64,000 nt of DNA, taken from assembly GCA_030761205.1 (NCBI GenBank), contig JAULJL010000021.1, positions 13,373,160 through 13,437,159 on the forward strand, read 5' to 3'. The notes under the pieces were generated by a model. The model made no database searches. It saw nothing but the letters and a program-made list of their open reading frames with translations, and was not told the DNA's origin. Source of the DNA: Fremontodendron californicum. Taxonomy: Eukaryota > Streptophyta > Magnoliopsida > Malvales > Malvaceae. Of this stretch, positions 1-11,839 are shown in pieces (within the stretch, counting starts at the first letter, position 1; each line of letters starts with the position of its first letter). Made by a program: the position numbers and the translations under genes.

Positions 1-2391
1 TGATTTTTTTTACTTAGACAATTTTTATCTAACTTTCAAAAGGTCTTAGCTATTGTTTGGAAATCATTTTATGAGTTTCAAATATTTTTACTTTGATTTT
101 TAAATGATTTTATCAAAGACAAAAAAATGTGCTAGCAAAGCAGTTTTTTTTTCCTCCAAAAACTTGTACATCTCTGATTTTTCTGGGAATTCATCTTTGA
201 TCATAAAATTAAGCCGATTTTTTATCGTGTAGTTTTACATGTCCTGAGTCTCCAGTAATTTTTTTCAGAATTTTTGGAATTTTTAAAAATAGGGTAAAAA
301 ATCATGGATTAAAACTGGACAGTGGAGTCAGAATTGAATTTAAAGAAAAACAAAGCAGTTTTTTCTCCTCAAAAAAACTCGTACATCTCTGATTTTTCTG
401 GGAATTCATCTTTGATCATAAAATTAAGCCGATTTTTTATCGTGTAGTTTTATATGTCCTGAGTCTCCAGTAATTTTTTTAGAATTTTTGGAATTTTTAT
501 AAATAGGGTAAAAAATCGTGGATTAAAACTGGACAGTGGAGTCAGAATTGAATTTAAAGAAAAACAAAGCAGTTTTTTCTCCTCAAAAAACTCGTACATC
601 TCTGATTTTTCTGGGAATTCATCTTTGATCATAAAATTAAGCCGATTTTTTATCGTGTAGTTTTACATGTTTTAAGTCTCCAGTAATTTTTTTAGAATTT
701 TTGGAATTTTTAAAAATAGGGTAAAAAATCGTGGATTAAAACTGGACAGTGGAGTCAGAATTGAATTTAAAGAAAAACAAAGCAGTTTTTTCTCCTCCAA
801 AAACTCGTACATCTATGATTTTTCTGGGAATTCATCTTTGATCAGAAAATTAAGCCGATTTGTTTTCGTGTAGTTTTACATGTCCTGAGTCTCCAGTATT
901 TATTTTAGAATTTTTGGAAGTTTTAAAAATTGGGTAAAAAATCGTGGATTAATACTGGACAGTGGAGTCAGAATTGAATTTAAAGAAAAACCATTTTTCT
1001 GTTTTGGTTAATTTACTTAGAGTGGGCTGATTAGGAGGGTTAGCTACTGACTTAGGATAATTTATAAGCCTTTTTAAACTCTAAAAATGGTTTTTCAAGT
1101 CCCGGGTTAAGGGTAGCCAAGTCCGGAGTTTTTAAACTTAGGAAATTAGAGCCATTTAAAAAATTCTAGCCCAGTTTTTATTTTTAATTCAAGCTTCTCA
1201 AAATTATTTTCAAACAATCACAAAGTATTTTGGTTTTAGAATATTTAATTTGACATATTTTCCTAAGGTAGTCGGATATCTTTTTAGATATACGGATTTC
1301 CTTAATTAAAGGAAAAAATACATTTCATGCATTGCATTTTTATATTCATGCATTTTATATAATATGTGATTCTTGTTATAATAATTTCTATGATATTGTT
1401 ATTATTTTGATTTATATTTTTGATGTTATATGGTTTATCATATGATTTGGAATATTTCATGATATCCCATGCTTTTATTTAGTCATTTTTTTGGTCATAT
1501 TATTTAGCATATACTATGTTCATGCACTATTATTTCTATTTTTATTTTCATGCATATTATATGGTAGCATTATTTCATATTCCATTTCATTTAATGTATA
1601 TGCCATATCATTCATGTTTGCCATGTCATTTAGGTTGCATTATATTATTTAGATTTTGCTATGTCATTTTATTTATGTCATGCATATACATGTTCATTTA
1701 TTTTAAATGTTTTCAAAAAGATAATGGTTTTCAATAAAAATAAAGATATTCCCGAGTTAAAATAATTCATGAGTTCTCTACCGGGTTTGCTGGAGGGAAT
1801 TTCATCAATTATCATTAATAAAGGAATATCTTTCTTTCAAAAGAAGAATGATTCGGAAAGTTTTCCAAAACTAATAAAAATTTCTATATTTTGCCACGTT
1901 TGTTGGGGAATATAGGAAAATTTTGAATTTATAAATTCCGGATCATTTTCAATAAAAAAATGGAATTATTTTTAAATTGGGAATTAACTTGAAATACTAA
2001 GTTTAAAACCAACTTTTTACCGAGACTTGAGATAACACACGATTAATAAGGTACCGATTTATACGGGCGTTGTGGGGGTGCTAATCCTTCCCTACACATA
2101 ACCGACTCCCGAACCCGCTTCTTTGATTTCTCTGGTTTAAAACGCAGACTTGAAATTGGTTTTTAAAATGTTTTAATTAATTTTTAAAATATTTTATAAA
2201 ACCGGTTTTAATAGGTGGCCGATCACACCTAGCTAAAAAAGATTGGTGGCGACTCCATGTCTTTTTTTAAGGTCATTTTCAAAACCTTCATTTTTCTAGA
2301 GGAATTAAGTCGACTTTTCCTCGATTTTTTAATGTCACATCTAACGAATAATAAAGTCTTGCGATGAGACGTTATTTTTTAGGTTGCGACA
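1..2391 (+). mobile_element. LTR-X copy 1, 3' portion of a large Ty3-gypsy-type LTR
   Basis: No gene is visible here. The stretch aligns along its length with 55560-60200 and, inverted, with about 3000-4100, so it is a repeat. Its last bases read ...TTTAGGTTGCGACA, a plausible LTR terminus ending in CA. About 140 bases before the end lies GGTGGCGACTCCA, and further upstream GGGGGTGCTAATCCTTCC. Both motifs also occur, inverted, at one end of the Tat/Ogre-like LTRs at 27401, 38861 and 56219, which points to a related Ty3-gypsy lineage. The LTR start lies left of the window. The assignment as an LTR is inference from termini and motif sharing; no internal domain is attached here. Confidence 0.6.
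140..995 (+). repeat. Tandem repeat, about 214-bp unit, 4 copies
   Basis: Four near-identical units begin at about 140, 355, 569 and 782 (spacings 215, 214, 213). Each starts with GCAGTTTTTT and contains TTTTTCTGGGAATTCATC and ACTGGACAGTGGAGTCAG. The related LTRs at 55560-60200 and 2392-6576 each carry a single, more diverged unit, so the array is an expansion within copy 1. It has no coding potential. Confidence 0.9.
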
Positions 2392-2990
2392 CATGGCATG
2401 AAAATGCACCTAAACTATAAAGGACATGGCATGACATGTTATATGGATGACATGGCATAATGAACAACATGGCATGTGAATGACATGGCATATTGGATGT
2501 CATGGCATAAGAAATGACATGGCATAATGAATGACATGGCATGTAAATGACATGGCATGTGAATGACATGGCATATGGATGACATGGCATATGGATGACA
2601 TGGCATATTGGATGACATGGCATAATAAATAACATGGCATGTGAATAACATGGCAGATTCTTGATGACATGGCATGTGAATGAATGACATGGCATATGAA
2701 TGGCATGGCATAACGAATGACATGGCATGTGAATGACATGGCAAATTCTTGATGACATGGCATAATGAATGACATGGCATACGAATGACATGGCAAATTC
2801 TTGATGACATGGCATGCGAATGAAAGACATGGCATATGGATGACATGGCATGTGAATGACAATGACATATGAATAACATGGCATAATGAATGACGTGGCA
2901 TGTGGATGAATGACATGGCATATGAATGACATGGCATATGAATGAATGGTGTGGCATGCTTGACATGGCAAAATCACAAAATAGTGTCAT
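2385..2990 (-). repeat. Short tandem array, 16-17 bp unit ATGCCATGTCAT
   Basis: About 600 bases of GACATGGCAT-based units of 16-17 bp (some longer) with variable spacers; on the - strand the core is ATGCCATGTCAT. Because unit length is mostly not a multiple of three, the array is open in all three - frames and produces overlapping His/Met/Cys-rich reading frames; these are artefacts. The related LTRs have only scattered versions of the motif (around 1590-1690 and 59220-59470), so the array is a local expansion near the end of the inverted LTR-X copy. Confidence 0.9.
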
Positions 2991-5900
2991 TATAAAATAT
3001 TCATAATCACATCATGATCATATGCACACATCATTATTTGAAATGAATTACCCATGTGAGGAATCATATAAAAAGCATATGTCGAAAAATATTACTGTGC
3101 TTCCCAGCAAACTCGGCAAAGCTAGGAAAATAATTCTTTCATATGACACTTACATGATTTCGAGTAAAAGGAAAAGCATACATTTCGGTTCCATAAACAC
3201 GTGCGTTAAATAATTTCCAAACCTTCCCGGCAAACACGGCAAAGATTGGAAACTAATTCTTGCCAAATGTTTAATAAACCAAAAAATATGTTCTGATGAC
3301 AAATTAAGTAAAAACATTTTAAAAATGCAATGCATGGAGATGTATTTCTTCCTTGAAGTAAGAACATTTGTATACCTAAAAAGGTATCCGACTACCTTAG
3401 AAAGATACTTAAATCGGATTTTCAAAATCGAAAGACTTTAGGCTCGGATTTAAAAAAAGTGGAATTTTTTTGGTGAAAATGGCCTCTTGGCCGAACCCCC
3501 CATTTGGAAAGGCTCTATTTTCATAGTTTTGAAATCCGGATTGACTACTCTTGACTCAACTTTTATAAAATAAAAATTTATGATTGAAATGACTTAGAAA
3601 TTAACCTAAGACAGTAACTAATGTCCCAAATCAGCCCCCTCTTAATATCCTAATCAAAATAGAAAATTATTGCTTCTAAAAAAAATTCTAACTCCCACTG
3701 GCAGTTTTGAAAACCTATTTTTTTATCTTTTAAATAATTTTAGAAAAATCTGAAAAATTATGGTAGACCTAGAACATGTCGACCTCCATGGGAAAAAATC
3801 AGATTAATTTTTGGAGCATGGATACTATGACCGAATTTTACCAAAATGAAGACAGTGAGTTAAAAAACTATTTTGTGAAAATATATTTTTCAACCATGAT
3901 AAAAAATCTAAAAATTATGAGAAAAATACCATGGAATCCCCTAAGTGACTACTGCATGTGGTAAAAAAAATCAATTTATTTTGTCAATGGATAAGTAGTA
4001 AAAAAAAAATCCCAAATTCAAAATACCCAATCTAAAATATTAATCTCTCAACTAGTAGAGGCAAAGGGTTTTTTGGCTTGAGATCATTGGTTGATCTTGG
4101 TCAAAAACCTAGTTGAAATGTCATGAAATGCATGATTTTCAGCCAACCAAACATATGACAATAGATCAAGCATGAGTCAAGAGCATGAATACAACCAAGC
4201 AAGAACAAGCACAAAATCATCAAAGAGGTTTCGGCTATGGCATGAAACAAGTAGAAAATTTTTGTGAACTTTGGTTATTTGATAAAGAACGAAGGAAAAA
4301 GGACAGAAAATCTTTAAAATTTATTTTTAAAAACTTTTTTATTCATCAAAAAGTTTTCAAATCACATGAACACAAAGAGAAGAAAAAGAATCACAACATC
4401 AAAGAAAAACATTAAAGGAGAAGAAAAGAAGAGATAGCTACCTAGATATTGCTTTCCAAATCAAGAGCTCTCAATTTCTCTCTTCACTTTTCTTTCTCTT
4501 CTCCTTCTTTTCTCTCTAGAGTGAACTTGCCTTTCAGAAAAATGAAAACTCCCTCCTTTTGGTGATGGCCGACTGCTCTCTAAATATTAGAGTGAGTGTG
4601 CTTTGGTTTTTTTCCTTGTCATGCTTCCCATACTCCTCCAACATCCTTTGCCCTTGGATGATATGTGCTCATTTTTCTCCAACAATCTAAGCCATTGGAT
4701 CAAAGATATTTTCATGAAAATAAAAATGACATCTTGCAATTTGATCTTGGCCATTAGAGGATGTACTCATCTTTTTAAAAAAGCACGTAGGCAATGGAAG
4801 AACAAGGACACTTAAAAATGACATCTTGCAATTTGATGTTGACCATTGGATGAAATTGATCAAATATCCATCCTTCTCCCATGAGCTGACCAGCCAAGGG
4901 CTTGGAATATTCCAAAAATTCCTTCATTTTTTTAATTTTGCAAATTGGCCCTTTTCAGTTTCTTCGATAAAATTACATTTTAGCCCTCGAACTTAATTTA
5001 ATTGCAAATGGACCCAATTTTGGATTTATCCTTTCTAACTCATCCCATCCAATATAAAACTTGGTTCTGGAGGTTTACACATTTTTTCGAGCTCATTCTC
5101 TATTTTTCCCAGATTTTTTCTCTAAAGTTTTGGTTTAGTGCCTCCCAAATTTAGCTTTTTTCATTTGAGCTCCAATTCCAGATTTTTCTTCACCAATACC
5201 TTCCCAAAATTATAAAACTCAGATCTGGAAGTTTTCATAATTTTTCGAGCTCGTTTGCTATTTTTCCCGAAATTATCTTTTGGAATTTCGGGTTAGTGCA
5301 CCCGAATTTTGCCCTTTTCAAATGAACTCCGATTCTGGATTTTTCTTCACAAATACCTTCCAAAAATTATAAAACTTAGATCTGAAAATTTTCATAATTT
5401 TCCGAGCACGTTTGCTATTTTTCCTAGGAATTATCTTTTGGAATTTCGAGTTAGTGCACCCGAATTTTGCCCTCTTTCAAATGAGCTCTGTTTCCAGATT
5501 TTTCTTCTCCAATGCCTTCCAAAAAGTATAAAACTCAGATCTATAAGTTTTCATAATTTTCCGAGCTCGTTCTATTTTTCCCGAAATTATCTTTTGAAAT
5601 TTCGGGTTATTGCACCCGAATTTTGCCCTTTTTCAAATGAGTTTCGATTTCGGATTTTTCTTCTTCAATGCCTTCCAAAAAATATAAAACTCAGATCTGG
5701 AAGTTTTCATAATTTTCTGAGCTCGTTTGCTATTTTTCCAGAATTATCTTTTGGAATTTCGGGTTAGTGCACCCGAACTTTGCCTTTTTTCATATGAACT
5801 CCCATTCCGGATTTTTCTTCATCAATACCTTCAAAAAAATATATAACTCAGATCTGGAAGTTTTCATAATTTTTTGAGCTCGGGTCCTATTTTTCCCAGA

Positions 5901-6576
5901 ATTTTCTTTGGGATTTTCTGATGTTGCCTTTTAACCTCCGAAACCTCGGTTTTACTCAAAACGGGTCCGATTTCTGGATTTTCTTTTTATACTGCCTTTT
6001 TCATATATTAAATTTGAGTTGATCCAAAAACGTTCATTTTTTACTATCAAATTCCCCTCCGATTTAGTTTTCCCCTTTTCAAAATCGATAATTTTCTCGT
6101 TTTCCCGTTTTTGCTCTAACCGGCTCTTCCTTGGGATCCACTTCAAAACGGGCCTTGAGCTATTTTTATTTATTCATCCTTTATCAACTGGGGCTTCAAT
6201 TTCACCGAATCGGGTCATCTCTACAGTTTTTCCCAAATTTTTCGGATTTGGTATCCCCCTACACTGAATTTTTGCAACCCATCTTCCGAACTTTATATCT
6301 TTCGTTGTAGACCTCGGATTATCAAAATTCTTTCGCCATTGTTCAATTCAGCTTCGAATCATGATTTTGATTGCGAGTTGACTTTTTCAATGGTTGGCTT
6401 TTCGAGGTTGACTTTTTTTAGGGTTGACTTTTTTTGAGTTGACTTTTTTCTACTGACCTCCGAACCAAACTCTTGGGGACCCATCTGTGGAATGGTGGAA
6501 GTCTCTTGGCGTTTCGGGAAGTTGAAAAGGAGAATCTGCCTGGTTTAGGGGGCTCGGACAAATTTAGGTGTCTACA
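2392..6576 (-). mobile_element. LTR-X copy 2, inverted, near full length
   Basis: Read on the - strand this begins TGTAGACACCTAAATTTG at 6576, a typical plant gypsy LTR start, and runs to about 2392. Its 3000-4100 part is the inverted homologue of about 750-1800: compare the CTTCCCAGCAAACTCGGCAA stretch, the AAGGTAGTCGGATA block and the TCAGCCC block. Its 5000-5950 part is the inverted homologue of 49796-50010. It holds two tandem arrays (2385-2990 and 5030-5900). The terminal CGACA expected at its 3' end is replaced by the array and the end of copy 1, so the two copies meet tail to tail. No gag or pol lies next to it. Confidence 0.6.
5030..5900 (-). repeat. Tandem repeat, about 156-160 bp unit, about 5 copies
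   Basis: Units recur with the landmark GATTTTTCTTC..CAATRCCTTC at roughly 5184, 5337, 5496, 5652 and 5808. Each also carries CAGATCTGGAAGTTTTCAT and a GAATTTCGGGTTAGTGCACC-like segment. Several units are close to a multiple of three bases long, so a + strand frame stays open at 5309-5767 with a repeating peptide. I treat that frame as a by-product of the repeat. LTR-X copy 3 (49796-50010) carries only about one and a third units. Confidence 0.8.
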
Positions 6577-6679
6577 ATAATAATATCACAAGTTGGTTTA
6601 GCTCAAGCCTCCAAAATTCTATCCAAAGTCTGACTTGAGTCAAAGTAGGCTTGCAAGCTTGGCGAACAACCCTGCCCTT

Positions 6680-7140
6680 GGATAGAGGTCTCCATGGGCC
6701 GGGTTCAGGCTGGGCTTAGGTCCTATATTAACAAATCTTCTCTTTGTTTAGGCCCAGCTCGGCCCGACCTAAAATATGGATAGAAAATTTTGCCCAAACT
6801 CGACCCGATCATGTAAAACCATTACCCAGGCCCGCACAAGTCTGTCCAAATTATACACAAAGTAATCAATCCGTTTGTAAAAAAGATCAAGCCCTATGTA
6901 AAATGGATCGATCCCTCCTAAAATCTATGCTAGTAAGAGTAAAACGGGTCGGGCCGAGCTGGACCTAGGCAAAAATGTCATGTCCAAGGCCTAGCACGTT
7001 TTGTAAACAAGCCTCATTTTTTTGTCCAAGCCCGTTTTTTGGACCCAATATTTTTGTTCAATCCCTCCCAAATATTGGGCGGGCCTTTGGGCTTAGACGG
7101 GTAGCCCGACTCTTGGACAAGTCTGCCCATGGATAGGTAT
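6680..7140. mobile_element. Degenerate hAT-like MITE (TAGACCTG family)
   Basis: The left end GGTCTCCATGGGCCGGGTTC and right end GCCCATGGATAGGTATA are imperfect inverted repeats. The interior is rich in GCCCGACC/GGGTCGGGC-type words, as in the well-bounded member at 24953-25246. Target duplications cannot be made out. The short open frame at 6744-6968 is a by-product of this GC-rich repeat. Confidence 0.45.
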
Positions 7141-7175
7141 AGGAAAATTATGATTGGAACTTTATGCTTGATAGA

Positions 7176-7472
7176 AATTAGACCAGTCCATGGTCGGACG
7201 GGTCGATAGGACCAGCTCGAATTGGGTGAGGATTGGGATAGGTTTTTTATAATCTGGATTGGCCTGGTTCGGCCAGATTACTATTTCATTAATTTTTTTA
7301 AAATTTAATTATAAAAATATATAAATATTAATATAAAAATAAAAATAACCTTTTAATATTTAATATATTTTAAATAGTAAAATGAGTTTTCGAACCGAGC
7401 TTTGGCAAGTAAATTTTTTGGCTATTCGGACTTGGCTGGGCCTGCCCCGACACATGAACATCTCTAATACAA
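7176..7472. mobile_element. Degenerate hAT-like MITE (TAGACCTG family)
   Basis: Left end TTAGACCAGTCCATGGTCGG, right end CCGACACATGAACATCTCTA, with the family's AT-rich core (long runs of AATTATAAAAATATATAAATATTAAT) between. Boundaries are approximate and no clear target duplication is seen. Confidence 0.5.
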
Positions 7473-7509
7473 ATGTACACATGAAAATTATTGACACATT
7501 TTTCTTTTT

Positions 7510-7693
7510 TACTTTTTATTGCATTCATAAAATATCTGAAGTAATGGCTAGCAAATTTGGTATTTTCTTTATTACTTTTCATTGCATTCATAAAATACCT
7601 GAAATAATGGCCGACAAATTTGGTATTTCCTTTATTACTTTTTTCATTGCATTCATAAAATACCTGAAATAATGGCCGGCAAATTTGGTATTT
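7510..7693. repeat. Tandem repeat, about 63-bp unit, about 3 copies
   Basis: TTGCATTCATAAAATAYCTG recurs at about 7519, 7582 and 7647, each followed by AATGGCNRRCAAATTTGGTA. Both strands give short open frames through it; neither resembles a known protein. The remaining stretch 7694-8040 is AT-rich with nothing recognisable. Confidence 0.85.
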
Positions 7694-8323
7694 ACACATA
7701 AGACTAGATAATAAAACATTTTAGTGATTCCACCAAACCACTAAATTTAGATTTGTGTATTAATAATAAAAAAAATTAAATATATCAAAATTGTAATTTG
7801 CTAGCAATCTAATCAAGATAAAAAAGTAAAATAAAAGGCTTAAATATGGAACCCAATTAAAATAAACGTTTATATTTGATATACTGACGGTAAGTAATTA
7901 GATTATTTCAACTCATTAAAAGTTTTTAAAAATAAATACAGATAATTTTATTTTTAATTAGGTGTCATCATCTGTATTTATTTTTCTAACAATGTATAAA
8001 TTTATATATTGTCAATTTATCAAATATAAATCCTTAAAATAAACAGCATAGAAATGAAGTAATTAATCAAAGTCAAACTAACATTCTCTTATATGTCATT
8101 TTCTTCTTTTAAAATGACGACGCATGCCAAGAGATAAAGTGCAAAGAAAAGCAAAATGGTGACATTGAGCTTCGTTGTATATCCACTAGGAAATTGACCT
8201 TTTCGATTACAAAACATCGAATCAATATAAAAATTAAATAAAAATAACATGCAACTATGATGATGCTAAATTGCCAATGAAAATTTGGATTAGTGATAAT
8301 GATGAGGTTTTGAAATTTTAGAT

Positions 8324-8618
8324 TATACTTGTTCACAATTAATTCGTTCAGTCTGATAAGTTTGTTTCGTATTGAATCAGGTCTAGGTAGGTTTTTTTTT
8401 TTTTTTTGAGTTGATTCGACTCAAATTACTGTTTATGTAATAAAAAATTATTTTTTATTTAAATTTAATTATAAAATTATATAATTATAAAAATAAAAAT
8501 AAAAATAATTTTTTTAATATTATTTAAACAGTGAAACTGGCTTGCAGGCTGATTCGGGTCCTCTAAAACCTGACTTGGATAAGGAAATAATAAAATTTTC
8601 GACCCATAAACAAGTCTA
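8324..8618. mobile_element. hAT-like MITE, TAGACCTG family, shared with unit C
   Basis: Left terminus TATACTTGTTCAC, right terminus ACAAGTCTA, flanked by TTTTAGAT on the left and TTCTAGAT on the right, an 8-bp target duplication with one mismatch. The orthologous insertion in unit C (60492-60813) has the perfect duplication TTCTAGAT. The insertion therefore predates the A/C duplication. Confidence 0.7.
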
Positions 8619-9929
8619 TTCTAGATTTAAGTTCCATCATTTTAATTCAATTTTATGTTAAATGTGATTATAATTTATTTTATACGAATAATTTTATAAA
8701 AATCAATTATTACGAAATCAATTATAAACTCCTTTTAATAATTAATGCGTTCGGTTGATGTACATCTATAAATATTTGTTTAGATGAATTAAATTACTAT
8801 TTTAAAGTGTTTTTTCATTATAATATAATTTTATCACCAAAATCAAAAATAAATAATACATTAATTATAATTTTTTTATAAATATCTCTTTAATTAGTGT
8901 CTATATATTAGACTCTCATTAACTTTTTTCATAATTTATTAAATTTGTATTTTGTAATTGGATATGCATACGTGCCTCAATTGCCATTCTTTTTCGTTTT
9001 AAATAAGTATTAATGCTCAACACTCTGCCTTCACGTTTTGCTCTTTTAGGAAGTTCTTAATAATCCAATATATATTCATTTTTTTTTCCTTTTAATATAT
9101 ATATATATATATATATTCATTTTTATAAATTTTAAGAAGCAAGGAAAATGTTGATATGTTAAGAAACTATAAGACTTGACATCTCATTAGATTTTGAGGT
9201 TTTTTTTTTTTCTTTTTTTTTTCTATTAAGTGTTTTGTTTTTTAATCTTAACATATATATATATATATAGGAGGGATCCATTTACATTTTTATAATACTT
9301 TTGGTTATTAAATTCTTTTACTTTATATATTTCAAATTCAACATAAATTTTTTTAACTACAGGTGTGTTTCTTTGACAAAAAGAAAAAAGAAAATGATAA
9401 TTGGTAACAAAGATGAATATGCCCATAATTAGTTCATAATTAAATTTAATTTATAGTGTAATATAAATAAACAAAAATTATGGTAAGTAATAGAATTAGA
9501 ATTATTATTTTATGTACAAGTAAAATTTTTTAAAATTGCCACAGTTATTTTTATTTTTTATTTGAAGCAAGGGGGAATTTTACCGAACTCTTTAAGTGGG
9601 AATTATACATGCACTAAAATGCACTAACTACTAACTATTAAGTCAAATGTTTGGGTGATCACAGTTTATATAATTCGAAACAATCCAAATTAATTTCCAA
9701 TGATACTTTAGAGAAAATTAGAGTGGTTAAATTACTCATAGAGCATTAAATTCTAAACAAAAGATAATATATCTACTAAAAAAATATAGCAAGCATTAAA
9801 ATTCTTTTTTGTAAGTAAATAATAAACCAACATTTTATATAGAGGTGGCAAAATGAACCCGAACCCGAAAACCCGCCCAGGAAAACCCGAACCCGAACCC
9901 GTCCAAACCCGATTTGACCAAAAAGTCAA

Positions 9930-10110
9930 AAACCCGAACCCGAATGGGCCCGAACCCGAATGGGCCCGAACCCGAATGGACCCGAACCCGAATGGGCCCG
10001 AACCCGAATGGACCCGAACCCGAATGGACCCGAACCCGAATGGGCCCGAACCCGAATGAGCCCGAACCCGAATGGACCCGAACCCGAGACCGGCCCGAAC
10101 CCGAACCCGA
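9930..10110. repeat. Tandem array, 16-bp unit CCCGAACCCGAATGGG, left arm
   Basis: About ten units alternating AATGGGCCCGAACCCG and AATGGACCCGAACCCG next to the left terminus of the hAT-like element. It is GC-rich against a strongly AT-rich background. Confidence 0.9.
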
Positions 10111-11159
10111 ATTTAATACTAAAAATAAAAATAATCAAATTGCAATTAATTAATTTTTTTTTACAAAGCAATAACTTTAATTATTAATTTTATTCTAATT
10201 TTTTTAAATAATTTAATTAAAATTTAAAATTTAATATATATATATATATATATGATGATGATGAAATAATAATTTTATCAAAAAGTAAATTATATTTTGT
10301 ACTTATAAGTTATAACTTTAACGTCTCATATCATGATGAATTTACAATCTAAATATTTTAAATTCTTGAAAATTTTAGAGATGTGAAAAAAAATTTGACA
10401 CTAATTAAATTCTTCTTTAAGGGTAAAAAAATTTGACAATAATTCAATTATTTTGGCCTTTTGGGTTATACTTATACGGTTAGGTTAGAGTGGGTTTAAT
10501 TGGATTATGGCTTTCATGAGATTTTATTTTAGCGGGTGGGTTTAATGAATGGGGTTTTGGGTTTTATGGCCTTTTGGTTTTTGGTATATTTATTATATAT
10601 TAATAAATAATCATATTAATTATATATTTATTACGTATAATTTAAATATAAATTATATTTTTTTAGTACTACTTTATAATTTATACTTTATACTGATGAA
10701 AAAATATAAGTACTCAATATATATATATATATATCTTGACTATAAGCATAAAATTTTTGCATTTTATAAGTATATAAACGAATAGATGAAGACCAGAATT
10801 TATTTTTAAAAGTTTTTTATTTTATAGTGAATATAAATTATAATGTATTTATATTTTGAAATTCGAGTTCATCAAATCAATTATTTTAAATATCAATATG
10901 ATTAAAATATAATATATCATATTTTTTTATAATAAATTATTTCAAAATTTGATTTTATATAACAAATTAATTTCTTATTCTTTTGGTGCTAACAAATATT
11001 AATTTTAAAAAATAAATATAATTAAAAATATCATATAATAGCAAAAGTATAAAAATAATAATAAATTAATAATTTGTTTTTAGATATAAATATTTAAATT
11101 ACGTAAAAATGATTACATCTAATATAAAATAAAATGATGTAAAAGATACCTGAATCCAG

Positions 11160-11412
11160 ACCGAACCCGAACCCAGACCGAACCCGAACCCGAACCCGAA
11201 TGGGCCCGAACCCGAATGGGCCCGAACCCGAATAAGCCCGAACCCGAATGGGCCCGAACCCGAATGAGCCCGAACTCGAATGAGCCCGAACCCGAATGGA
11301 CCCGAACCCGAATGAGCCCGAACCCGGATGGACCCGAACCCGAATGAGCCCGAGCCCGAATGAGCCCGAACCCGAATAAACCCGAACCCTAATGAACCCG
11401 ACCCAAACCCGC
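11160..11412. repeat. Tandem array, 16-bp unit CCCGAACCCGAATGRG, right arm
   Basis: About fourteen units of the same 16-bp motif as the left arm, in the same (direct, not inverted) orientation, reaching the right terminus of the hAT-like element. Units are more diverged (AATGAG, AATAAG and AATAAA variants). Confidence 0.9.
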
Positions 11413-11839
11413 CCGAACCCGCCCAATTGCCACCTCTAATTTTATATGTAACAAAAAGATACCAAAAAAGACACCTACATTTTATTTAAAAGCCAATTGC
11501 ATTTTGTTTTTCTTTAAGTGGTTGAGAAAAAAAAATTCAAACGTGGGGTTTATCCTAATTAGTTTATACAGTCATCTTTAAGATATAATATTTAATAGAT
11601 CCGAAATTCGAATTTCAATATCTGTAACCCCTTTTCTTATTCTCAAACCGCGATCTCCTTTATACCAAAAAAAGAATTTTATTTTTTCTTTTGCATCAAC
11701 AATTTTATATCTCAATCAACATTTCTTCTTTTGTTGAGAATGGAATAAAGATTTGATTAAACATGGAACTAAGAAACATCCAAAATAAGAAAAGGTATGA
11801 TGTGATTTCCTAAAAACTAAATTGCTTTGTGAATAAGAA

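Larger units (their letters stand above)
9840..11438. mobile_element. Non-autonomous hAT-like element with CCCGAACCCGAATGGG arrays
   Basis: The 12-bp terminal inverted repeat TAGAGGTGGCAA starts at 9840 and its complement TTGCCACCTCTA ends at 11438. The perfect 8-bp duplication ATTTTATA flanks it at 9832-9839 and 11439-11446. An 8-bp duplication and a TAGAGGTGGCAA-type end are characteristic of plant hAT elements. No transposase is present: the interior is AT-rich with one tandem array of 16-bp units at each end. Unit C lacks the element, so it inserted in A only. Open frames in the arrays (9853-10187 on both strands, 11094-11426 on -) are repeat artefacts. Confidence 0.85.

Noticed and set aside
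2372..2990. Three overlapping His/Met/Cys-rich reading frames of 145-201 codons on the - strand
   Set aside because: They arise from the 16-17 bp ATGCCATGTCAT array being open in all three frames; the peptides are the same repeat shifted by frame.
9853..10187. Pro/Asn/Arg-rich repeat proteins on both strands
   Set aside because: They are translations of the CCCGAACCCGAATGGG array of a non-autonomous hAT-like element.
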